NCBI GenBank assembly: GCA_025800435.1
Contig: JAOXRV010000806.1
Span: 1-5,477, forward strand
Direction: 5' to 3'
From: Cellvibrionaceae bacterium
GTDB lineage: Bacteria; Pseudomonadota; Gammaproteobacteria; Pseudomonadales; Cellvibrionaceae
Length of the DNA stretch: 5,477 nt
Made by a program: the position numbers and the translations under genes. A model generated the notes under the pieces. It did no database searches and was not told the origin of the DNA. It saw nothing but the letters and a program-made list of their open reading frames with translations. Below are positions 1 to 5,477 of this stretch, piece by piece; the first letter of the stretch is position 1, and the number at the start of each line of letters is the position of its first letter.

Positions 1-2142
1 CGGTACGTCCACCTCCATCACCTTGACCTTGACGATATCGCCGGCTTTTACCACTTCGCGTGGGTCTTTGACAAAGGTATTGGACAGGGCCGAGATATGC
101 ACCAGGCCGTCTTGGTGCACGCCGACATCCACAAAGGCGCCAAAGTTGGTTACGTTGGTGACGGTGCCCTCCAAAATCATCGCCGGCTCCAGGTCGTTAA
201 TGGTTTCAACACCATCTTGGAACTGGGCGGTTTTAAATTCCGGGCGGGGGTCGCGGCCGGGTTTGTCCAACTCGCTGATAATGTCGGTTACTGTGGGCAG
301 GCCGAATTTGTCCGAGGTGTAATCGGCCGCATTGAGGCCGCGTAAAAAGCCCGAGTCGCCCATCAAGTTGCTCAACGGGCGCTTGTTGCGCTCGGCAATG
401 GCCTCCACGACGGCGTAAGATTCCGGGTGTACCGCCGAGGCATCCAGCGGGTTATCGCCGCCGGCTACGCGCAAAAAGCCCGCCGCCTGCTCAAAGGTTT
501 TCTCACCCAGGCGGCTCACTTCTTTTAAGGCCTCGCGGCTGCTAAAGGCGCCGTTGCGATCGCGAAACTCGACAATATTATTGGCGATGGTGCCGTTTAG
601 GCCAGATACCGCCGCCAGCAGTGGCGCCGAGGCGGTGTTTACTTCTACCCCCACGGCGTTTACACAGTCTTCCACCACCGCATCGAGAGAGCGCGCCAGT
701 TGTACCTGGCTGACATCGTGCTGGTACTGGCCCACGCCGATGGATTTGGGCTCAATTTTCACCAGCTCCGCCAGTGGGTCTTGCAGGCGGCGGGCGATGG
801 AGATGGCGCCGCGAATGGTTACATCCAGGTCGGGGAATTCTTTGGCGGCGGTTTCCGAGGCCGAGTAAACCGAGGCCCCGGCTTCGTTAACCATAACCTT
901 TTGGGCTTTGATGTCCTTGTGCGCTTTTAATACATCGCCAACAAATTTATCGGTCTCGCGCGAGGCGGTGCCATTGCCGATGGCAATCAAGCCCACATCG
1001 TGTTTTTTGCACAGGGCCACAATAACCGCTTCGGCCTCGCGCACTTTATTTTGTGGTGGGGTGGGGAAGATGGCGCCGTGGTCGACCACCTTGCCGGTGG
1101 CATCGACAACCGCCACTTTAACACCGGTGCGCAGGCCCGGGTCTAGGCCGATGGTGGCCTTTTGCCCGGCCGGGGCGGCCAGCAGCAAGTCTTTTAGGTT
1201 GCTGGCAAATACCTTGATCGCTTCTTCTTCGGCGCGCTCGCGAATCTCGCCAAGCAAGTCGGTCTCCAGGTGGGTCAGCAGTTTCACTCGCCAGGTCCAG
1301 CGCACCACTTCGCTCAGCCATTTATCGGCGGGGCGGTCTTGGTTTTTTACATCCCAATGGTCGGCCACCATGGCCTCACAGGGGTGGGCGGCAGTTTTAT
1401 CGTCCGGGTCGCCGACCGTAATGGCCAGGCTCAATATACTCTCGTTGCGGCCGCGCAACATGGCCAGGGCCCGGTGCGAGGGCACTTTACCCAATGGCTC
1501 ATCGTGTTCAAAATAGTCCGAGAATTTGGCCCCTTCGGCCTCTTTGCCGTCCATTACCCGGGCCGATAAATTGGCCTCGTCTTTAAGGAACTGGCGCAGT
1601 TTGCCCAATAGCTCGGCATCTTCGCTAAAGCGCTCCATCAAAATATACTTGGCGCCATCGAGGGCGGCCTTGATGTCGGTGATCTTTTTGCCTTCTTCGC
1701 TGTCGCCGTTGAGGTATTGCTGGGCCTCTTGTTCGGGGGCCAGCATGGGGTTGGCCAGCAGTGCGTCGGCCAGTGGCTCTAGCCCCGCCTCTTTGGCGAT
1801 CTGGCCCTTGGTGCGGCGCTTGGGTTTATAGGGCAGGTAGAGGTCTTCCAGGCGGTTTTTGGTATCGGCCTGGTTAATTTGGGCTTGCAGTTCTGGGGTC
1901 AGCTTGTCCTGCTCGCCAATGCTTTTGAGAATGGCGCTGCGGCGCTCTTCCAGCTCGCGTAAATAGCGCAGCCGTTCTTCCAGGGTGCGCAGTTGGCCAT
2001 CGTCCAGGCCGCCGGTAACTTCTTTGCGGTAGCGGGAGATAAAGGGAACGGTGGCGCCTTCGTCCAGCAGGCCCACGGCCGCTTCCACTTGGCGGGCATC
2101 AACCGTCAATTCTTCGGCGATGCGAGCATTAATACTGATCAT
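1..2142 (-). CDS. tex: Tex, transcription accessory / S1 RNA-binding protein (3' end cut by window edge)
   Basis: The minus-strand frame stays open for 714 codons from the ATG at 2142 to the left edge, with no internal stop. It begins MISINARIAEEL, and an in-frame stop lies upstream at 2176-2178, so this start is well bounded; the Shine-Dalgarno is weak (AGAGACAG, about 8 bases upstream). Visible domains are the N-terminal Tex helical region (about 1-200, with VPFISRYRKEVTGGLDD), a YqgF/RNase H-like domain opening with GLDPGLRTG (332-340) and containing IGNGTASRET (388-397), helix-hairpin-helix motifs (about 490-565), and a C-terminal S1 domain from about 657 (VTNVTNFGAFVDVGVHQDGL). The window ends inside S1 at EVDVP; from the E. 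coli protein (773 residues) roughly 60 residues are missing, namely the last S1 strand and the basic tail. Family knowledge: Tex is a cytoplasmic nucleic-acid-binding factor linked to transcription and, in some pathogens, toxin gene expression; its exact mechanism is unsettled. It is transcribed divergently from the efflux operon. The family assignment is secure. Confidence 0.97.
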   Translation of the reverse strand, partial: MISINARIAEELTVDARQVEAAVGLLDEGATVPFISRYRKEVTGGLDDGQLRTLEERLRYLRELEERRSAILKSIGEQDKLTPELQAQINQADTKNRLEDLYLPYKPKRRTKGQIAKEAGLEPLADALLANPMLAPEQEAQQYLNGDSEEGKKITDIKAALDGAKYILMERFSEDAELLGKLRQFLKDEANLSARVMDGKEAEGAKFSDYFEHDEPLGKVPSHRALAMLRGRNESILSLAITVGDPDDKTAAHPCEAMVADHWDVKNQDRPADKWLSEVVRWTWRVKLLTHLETDLLGEIRERAEEEAIKVFASNLKDLLLAAPAGQKATIGLDPGLRTGVKVAVVDATGKVVDHGAIFPTPPQNKVREAEAVIVALCKKHDVGLIAIGNGTASRETDKFVGDVLKAHKDIKAQKVMVNEAGASVYSASETAAKEFPDLDVTIRGAISIARRLQDPLAELVKIEPKSIGVGQYQHDVSQVQLARSLDAVVEDCVNAVGVEVNTASAPLLAAVSGLNGTIANNIVEFRDRNGAFSSREALKEVSRLGEKTFEQAAGFLRVAGGDNPLDASAVHPESYAVVEAIAERNKRPLSNLMGDSGFLRGLNAADYTSDKFGLPTVTDIISELDKPGRDPRPEFKTAQFQDGVETINDLEPAMILEGTVTNVTNFGAFVDVGVHQDGLVHISALSNTFVKDPREVVKAGDIVKVKVMEVDVP

Positions 2143-2195
2143 TGCAAGGTCTGTCTCTGTTGCTAAATTCCATAACTACCTGGGGCCTTGTTGTC

Positions 2196-2305
2196 GAGCC
2201 AAGTGGTGGGTATTCATTCTGGGGGACGCACGAGTACATCCATGTAGCTCTCGTCCGGCATCCATGCCTCCCAAGCCCCCAGAACGAATACCCGCCACTT
2301 GGCTC
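2196..2305. repeat. MITE-like palindromic intergenic element with 30-base inverted arms
   Basis: The arms at 2196-2225 and 2276-2305 are inverted copies, 28 of 30 bases identical; they start GAGCCAAGTGG and end TTCTGGGGG. The two differences, at 2207 and 2216, still allow G-T or G-U type pairing on one strand. The 50-base interior holds two further hairpins. The first is at about 2226-2254, with an upper stem TACATCCATGTA. The second is at 2257-2268, GGCATCCATGCC. Both have the same TCCA apex, so the whole can fold as a three-way junction. There is no coding capacity for a transposase. No clear target-site duplication is seen; the nearest thing is an imperfect direct repeat, CTGGGGCCTTG (2180-2190) and CTGGGGCGTTG (2310-2320), a few bases outside each arm. 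It lies 53 bases upstream of the tex start. It could be a non-autonomous mobile element, a REP-like dispersed repeat, or a structured leader. Whether it recurs in the genome cannot be seen here. Confidence 0.75.
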
Positions 2306-2347
2306 TGCACTGGGGCGTTGTAAAGCTGGCCTTAGGTAAGGTGGGGC

Positions 2348-2353
2348 ATTATG
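2348..2353 (-). promoter_or_regulatory. Weak candidate -10 element (CATAAT) for tex
   Basis: Read on the minus strand this is CATAAT, five of six matches to the -10 consensus, but the bases 15-18 upstream give no good -35. If used, tex would have a leader of about 200 bases containing the whole palindromic element. The 53 bases between the element and the tex start hold no better pair that I can find. Low confidence. Confidence 0.15.
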
Positions 2354-2426
2354 CGTGATTGTGGGGGGCTGCAACAGCCTTGTATTTAGTTGGGGTTTGT
2401 GGCTGTTTGCCGCAGTAATGTGGTGG

Positions 2427-2444
2427 CACAGTGGCCCCACTGTG
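2427..2444. promoter_or_regulatory. Dyad CACAGTGG-CC-CCACTGTG, possible operator
   Basis: This is a perfect 8-base inverted repeat around a 2-base centre. It has no following T-run and lies between divergent genes, so a terminator role is unlikely. Its centre is 29 bases from that of the next dyad (2457-2472), close to three helical turns, so two dimers could sit on roughly the same DNA face. I recognise no specific regulator for it. A protein-binding site is an inference from symmetry and position. Confidence 0.4.
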
Positions 2445-2456
2445 AAGAAGGGTAAA

Positions 2457-2472
2457 ACTAAAACGTTTTAGT
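2457..2472. promoter_or_regulatory. 16-base perfect palindrome ACTAAAACGTTTTAGT, LacI/GalR-like operator candidate
   Basis: Every base pairs across a central CG step. The architecture (16 bases, even symmetry, AAACGTTT core) is that of LacI/GalR-family operators; the known PurR consensus ACGCAAACGTTTGCGT has the same length and core. It sits 113 bases upstream of the adaptor start and 10 bases upstream of a candidate -35 element, which suits control of the efflux operon. No regulator gene is in the window, so the binding protein is unknown. AT-rich palindromes of this size can occasionally occur by chance. Confidence 0.45.
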
Positions 2473-2482
2473 ACAGGGCGGG

Positions 2483-2512
2483 TTAAACTTTAGCCCCAAG
2501 TGGCGCTATATT
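2483..2512 (+). promoter_or_regulatory. Candidate sigma-70 promoter for the efflux operon
   Basis: TTAAAC (2483-2488) and TATATT (2507-2512) are separated by 18 bases. The -10 matches the consensus at five of six positions and the -35 at only three. Transcription would start near 2519, giving a leader of about 67 bases before the adaptor start. It lies just downstream of the 2457-2472 palindrome. A weak -35 fits an activated or low-level promoter, but the assignment is tentative. Confidence 0.3.
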
Positions 2513-2574
2513 TGGCAGTTAAAATTAGTTCTCGGCGCCTATTGACCTCACCTACAATATTGAGTGCTTATAAA

Positions 2575-2579
2575 GAGGA
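2575..2579 (+). promoter_or_regulatory. Ribosome-binding site of the adaptor gene (GAGGA)
   Basis: GAGGA in the context AAAGAGGAA ends 6 bases before the GTG at 2586. The spacing is good and it supports the non-ATG start; no in-frame ATG lies nearby. Confidence 0.75.
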
Positions 2580-2585
2580 ATCACG

Positions 2586-3824
2586 GTGCAGCAACAAGCT
2601 TCTTCCCGGCGGGGATTATTTTTAACGCTTATTATTCTGCTGGTGGGTGCGGCTGCTATCGTTGCGGTGGCCACCCTAAAGCCCAAGCCTGCGCCAAAGC
2701 CCAAAGAGGATATCAAGCCGCCGCAGGTGAAGGTGGCTCCGGCCGAGCCCGGCGAGCACCGCCTCAGTGTTCACAGCCAGGGCACCGTGGCCCCCCGGCG
2801 CGAGATCAATCTGGTGGCCGAGGTCAGTGGTCGCATCACCAAGGTCAGCGAAAAGTTCGTTGCCGGCGGCTTTGTCGAAGCCGGTGAAATTCTGGTTGAG
2901 ATAGACCCCAGGGATTACCGCTTTGCCCTGGTGCAAGCCGAATCCCAGGTGGCCGAGGCGCGTCAGCGCCTGGCCACCGAGCGCGGCCACGCCCGCCAGA
3001 AAAAACGCGAATGGCGCGACCTGGGCAACCAAGAGGCCAATGATCTATTTTTGCGCAAACCTCAAATTGCCGCCGCCGAGGCCGCCCTGGCCGCCGCCGA
3101 AGCCAACCGCGATAAGGCCAAGCTGAGTTTGGCCCGCACCCGCATCAGCCTGCCCTTTGCCGGTCGCATCCGCAGTACCAAGGTAGATTTGGGCCAGTTT
3201 GTTAACCCCGGTACCCCGGTGGCCCAGGCCTACGATACCTCGGTATTGGAAGTGCGCCTGCCGCTCACCGATGGCGAGGCGGCACTTTTGGATTTGCCTC
3301 TGGGCAGTGCCGCCAAGGCCGGCCCCAAGGTGGTATTGCAGGGCCAGGTGGCCGGTGAGATGCAGCAGTGGCTGGGCCAGATTACCCGCACCGAGGCCAG
3401 CTTGGATACCCGTTCGCGCCTGTACTACGCGGTGGCTGAGGTAAACGAGCCCTTTGCCGCTGCCAACCCGCTGATGGTGGGCTTGTTTGTGGAGGCCGAG
3501 ATCGCCGGCCGCCCCTTGGCGAATGTTATCGAGTTGCCGAAAAATGCGCTCTACAAGCGCAAATACCTGTATTGGGTGGATGCGGATAACAAGATCCGAC
3601 GCGAGCCGGTGCGGGTGATGAAAACCGGCGAGCACAAGGTCTGGGTAAAAGCTGAGTTGCCCCAGGCAGCCCAGGTGGTGTTGGGCGGCCAGCAGTTTTT
3701 GGCGCCGGGTAAAGAGGTTGCCCCCGAGTGGGCCGAGGGCCAGAGCAAGGCCGGGCGGGCCAAGCGCATTGCCGATAAGGCCGCGCCCTTAAGTGCCTCC
3801 TCCAGTGCCAGCGAAGAGGGTTAA
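2586..3824 (+). CDS. RND efflux periplasmic adaptor subunit (HlyD/AcrA-type membrane fusion protein)
   Basis: The 412-residue protein starts with GTG, chosen because GAGGA precedes it and a membrane anchor follows at once. Residues about 10-30 form one hydrophobic segment with no lipobox cysteine, so it is probably a signal anchor in the inner membrane. A Pro/Lys-rich linker follows (32-46). The first half of the barrel-sandwich (lipoyl-like) domain covers about 63-108, with EVSGRITKVSEKFVAGGFVEAGE at its core (79-101). An Ala/Glu/Arg-rich helical hairpin spans about 110-180. The second lipoyl half carries TRISLPFAGRI and VDLGQFVNPGTPVA (185-213). Beta-barrel and membrane-proximal regions run from about 218 to 380, with the family-like IELPKNALYKRKYLYWVD (315-332). 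A low-complexity Lys/Ala/Ser tail ends the protein. Family role: the adaptor bridges the inner-membrane pump and an outer-membrane channel. It is the first gene of an operon with the permease 3 bases downstream. Substrate cannot be inferred. Confidence 0.93.
   Translation: MQQQASSRRGLFLTLIILLVGAAAIVAVATLKPKPAPKPKEDIKPPQVKVAPAEPGEHRLSVHSQGTVAPRREINLVAEVSGRITKVSEKFVAGGFVEAGEILVEIDPRDYRFALVQAESQVAEARQRLATERGHARQKKREWRDLGNQEANDLFLRKPQIAAAEAALAAAEANRDKAKLSLARTRISLPFAGRIRSTKVDLGQFVNPGTPVAQAYDTSVLEVRLPLTDGEAALLDLPLGSAAKAGPKVVLQGQVAGEMQQWLGQITRTEASLDTRSRLYYAVAEVNEPFAAANPLMVGLFVEAEIAGRPLANVIELPKNALYKRKYLYWVDADNKIRREPVRVMKTGEHKVWVKAELPQAAQVVLGGQQFLAPGKEVAPEWAEGQSKAGRAKRIADKAAPLSASSSASEEG
3816..3820 (+). 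promoter_or_regulatory. Ribosome-binding site of the permease gene, inside the adaptor 3' end (GAGGG)
   Basis: GAGGG lies in the last codons of the adaptor gene, 7 bases before the GTG at 3828. The adaptor stop codon (3822-3824) falls between this site and the start, which suggests translational coupling of the two subunits. Confidence 0.65.
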
Positions 3825-3827
3825 GTT

Positions 3828-5477
3828 GTGAATCGATTGATTCAGTGGTTTGTCGAAAACCCCATTGCCGCCAATTTGTTAATGCTGCTGATTTTAATCG
3901 GCGGTTTGTCCAACCTCAGCGCTTTAGATCGAGAGGTGTTTCCGGCCACTTCACCGGACGCACTGTCGATTCATCTGAGCTACCCCGGCGCCGGCCCCAA
4001 GGAAATGGAAGAGCAGGTGGTCAAGCGCATCGAGCAGTCTATCTTCGACCTGGAGGGCATTAAAAAAATTGAGTCCAATGCCAATAATGGCTGGGGTAAT
4101 GTTATGGTTGAGGTGCAAAACGGTTACGACACCCAGCGCCTGCTCAATAATGTGAAATCTCGGGTCGATGCGATTACCACCTTCCCAAAAGATGTGGAGC
4201 GGCCCGAGGTGCGCGAGGCCCAGCGCAAGATCGAGGTACTCAGCATCGGTATCTACGGAGAGGTGGAAGATCAGGCCTTAAAGCGCGCCGGTGAATGGCT
4301 GCGCGATGAATTGTCACTGCTGCCCGATGTCACCCTGGTGGAGCTGGATGCGGTGCGGCCCGAGCAAATGTCGATTGAGCTTTCAGAGCAGCAGCTGCGC
4401 CGCTACGGTTTAAAGTTTGAAGACGTGGTACGAGCGGTACGCGGTTCTTCCATCAACCTCGGCGCCGGTTCAATTCGCTCTGTCGATGGCGATCTGCAGG
4501 TGCAGACACGAGCCCAGGCTTATACCGTGGCCGACTTTGAAAAAATTGTGATCACAAGTCGCGCCGACGGTTCGGAGTTAACCATCGGCGATGTGGCCGA
4601 GGTCAATGAAACCCTGGAAGAGTGGAATCTTATCGCCCGCTTAAATGGCCGCAAAGCCATTTACCTGGAGGTGTACGCCACCGAAAACCCGGATGTGGTG
4701 GCCACCGCCGAGGCGGTGCGCGAATTTATGCAAAGCGTCGACCAGCAATTGCCACCGGGGGTGCACGCGACTATTTGGCGCGATTGGTCGGTGTTGTTTG
4801 AGGGCCGCTTAAACCTACTGTTAAAAAATGCCGCTTCGGGTTTGGTGTTGGTGTTTGTGGTGCTGATGTTGTTTTTGCGCCCGGCTCTGGCTACTTGGGT
4901 AACCATCGGAATTGCGGTGGCTTTTATTGGCGCCGTGTGGTTTTTGCCCGCCGCTGGGGTCAGCCTAAATATGCTGTCGCTGTTTGCATTTTTGTTGGTG
5001 CTGGGAATTGTAGTGGACGATGCGATTATCGTTGGCGAGAGTATCTACTCGCGCCAGCAAGCGGGTATGATGGGTAACTCAGCAGCGGCCACCGGTGCCA
5101 AAATGGTAAGCAAGCCGGTGTTTTTTGCGGTGATTTCGACCATTATATTTTTTGCCCCGATGTTGTTTATCCCTGGCCCCTTAGGCGAGATTAGCTACAG
5201 TATTCCAGTGGTGGTGATCTTATGTCTAGGCTTTTCGCTGATCGAATCGATGCTGATTCTGCCGTCGCATCTGTCCCACTTAAAACCCGAAACCGAAAGC
5301 CGCTTTGCCTTGTTGCGCAGCTTTCAGCGCTGGCGTAAGGGGGTGGCTAAAGGCTTGGATCATGTCGGCGACCGCTACTATCGTCGCAGCTTAATAAAGA
5401 TGCTGCAGTTTAACGGCGCCACAGTGGCCATATTTGTGGTGGCTTTTGGCTTGTCGGTGGCGGCCTATACCGGCGGT
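3828..5477 (+). CDS. RND-family efflux permease (AcrB/HAE-like), N-terminal half; 3' end cut by window edge
   Basis: The frame is open for 550 codons from a GTG at 3828, preceded by GAGGG, to the right edge. RND pumps are usually about 1,020-1,060 residues, so about half is visible. It starts MNRLIQWFVENPIAANLLML, with transmembrane segment 1 at about 13-33. The first periplasmic porter region follows, with LDREVFP and SYPGAGPKEMEEQVVKRIEQ (51-70) typical of the family, and reaches about 330. Segments 2-6 lie roughly at 336-350, 354-375, 383-404, 431-449 and 457-479. Segment 4 contains GIVVDDAIIVGE; D397 and D398 correspond to the AcrB proton-relay pair D407/D408, so the visible part looks active. 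IESMLILPSHLSHL (472-485) is also family-typical, and the window ends in segment 7. Role: proton-driven export across the inner membrane, working with the adaptor encoded just upstream. The relay lysine of the second half lies outside the window. Substrate is unknown; general HAE-type efflux is likelier than metal export. Confidence 0.94.
   Translation, partial: MNRLIQWFVENPIAANLLMLLILIGGLSNLSALDREVFPATSPDALSIHLSYPGAGPKEMEEQVVKRIEQSIFDLEGIKKIESNANNGWGNVMVEVQNGYDTQRLLNNVKSRVDAITTFPKDVERPEVREAQRKIEVLSIGIYGEVEDQALKRAGEWLRDELSLLPDVTLVELDAVRPEQMSIELSEQQLRRYGLKFEDVVRAVRGSSINLGAGSIRSVDGDLQVQTRAQAYTVADFEKIVITSRADGSELTIGDVAEVNETLEEWNLIARLNGRKAIYLEVYATENPDVVATAEAVREFMQSVDQQLPPGVHATIWRDWSVLFEGRLNLLLKNAASGLVLVFVVLMLFLRPALATWVTIGIAVAFIGAVWFLPAAGVSLNMLSLFAFLLVLGIVVDDAIIVGESIYSRQQAGMMGNSAAATGAKMVSKPVFFAVISTIIFFAPMLFIPGPLGEISYSIPVVVILCLGFSLIESMLILPSHLSHLKPETESRFALLRSFQRWRKGVAKGLDHVGDRYYRRSLIKMLQFNGATVAIFVVAFGLSVAAYTGG

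Larger units (their letters stand above)
2143..2585. other. Divergent intergenic region between tex and the efflux operon
   Basis: These 443 bases separate two start codons that face away from each other, so the region must hold promoters for both directions and needs no terminator. I find no credible gene here: the short open frames run through both arms of the inverted repeat and have no family signature or good ribosome-binding site. The tex-proximal part carries the 110-base palindromic element (2196-2305). The stretch 2306-2426 is G-rich on the plus strand and holds only a small hairpin (GGCTG-CAA-CAGCC, 2367-2379). The stretch 2427-2520 holds two dyads and a possible promoter. The last 65 bases are AT-richer leader ending in a good ribosome-binding site. 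Confidence 0.85.

Noticed and set aside
908..1516. A 202-codon plus-strand open frame opposite tex
   Set aside because: It lies wholly inside the conserved YqgF and middle regions of tex on the other strand. Its translation is Ser/Arg-rich, with no recognisable domain; it is a GC-driven shadow.
1..2142. Possible frameshift or pseudogene in tex
   Set aside because: I read the minus-strand frame through most of its length and found no stop, and the domain order matches full-length Tex. The missing C-terminus is due to the window edge.
2196..2305. Integron attC site
   Set aside because: The size and folding would fit, but the ends lack the RYYYAAC / GTTRRRY core sites and no integron cassette context is present.
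2196..2305. Rho-independent terminator
   Set aside because: Both flanking genes point away from the element, the stem has a large structured interior, and no T-run follows on either side.
2367..2379. Small hairpin GGCTG-CAA-CAGCC
   Set aside because: A 5-base stem of this kind is common by chance in G-rich DNA and nothing around it gives it a role.
2129..2440. A 103-codon minus-strand open frame upstream of and overlapping the tex start
   Set aside because: It reads through both arms of the palindromic element, and similar peptides (SGGYSFWG and EYPPLGS) appear on both strands simply because the DNA is an inverted repeat. It has no good ribosome-binding site.
2542..2573. Promoter TTGACC (2542-2547) with TTATAA (2568-2573)
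   Set aside because: The -35 is good, but the spacer is 20 bases and transcription would start only a few bases before the GTG at 2586, leaving the strong ribosome-binding site outside the mRNA.
3045..3635. A 196-codon minus-strand open frame opposite the adaptor gene
   Set aside because: It is antisense to well-recognised adaptor sequence, and its product is a Gly/Gln/His-rich string with no family signature.

Overview
The window looks like a chromosomal segment of a gammaproteobacterium. Its tex product is close to the Escherichia coli and Pseudomonas proteins across the whole visible length, and it carries a Gram-negative RND efflux pair with a periplasmic adaptor. Base composition is moderately GC-rich. 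The style of the intergenic palindrome (nested CATCCATG hairpins) recalls marine or cellulolytic gammaproteobacteria such as Cellvibrio, Teredinibacter or Simiduia relatives, but that placement is an inference from memory.

Layout: positions 1-2142, minus strand, hold most of tex, a transcription accessory / RNA-binding protein, cut by the left edge inside its C-terminal S1 domain. Positions 2143-2585 are a 443-base divergent intergenic region. It contains a 110-base, MITE-like inverted-repeat element (2196-2305) and, nearer the efflux genes, two separate operator-like dyads (2427-2444 and 2457-2472) upstream of a weak candidate promoter. Positions 2586-3824, plus strand, encode an RND/HlyD-type periplasmic adaptor (membrane fusion protein). 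Positions 3828-5477, plus strand, encode the first 550 residues of the cognate inner-membrane RND permease, cut by the right edge.

How the genes work together: the adaptor and permease form a tight operon with 3 bases between them. Both start with GTG, and the permease ribosome-binding site lies in the last adaptor codons. The two products should assemble in the envelope into a proton-driven efflux complex. The outer-membrane channel and any dedicated regulator are not in the window, so substrate and control cannot be read directly. Tex is a housekeeping gene transcribed in the opposite direction, with no evident functional link to the pump.

No new gene system is visible. The coding regions are ordinary members of known families. 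What deserves a second look is the intergenic DNA: the folded palindromic element close to the tex start, and the two dyads in front of the efflux operon, one of which resembles a LacI/GalR-family operator.
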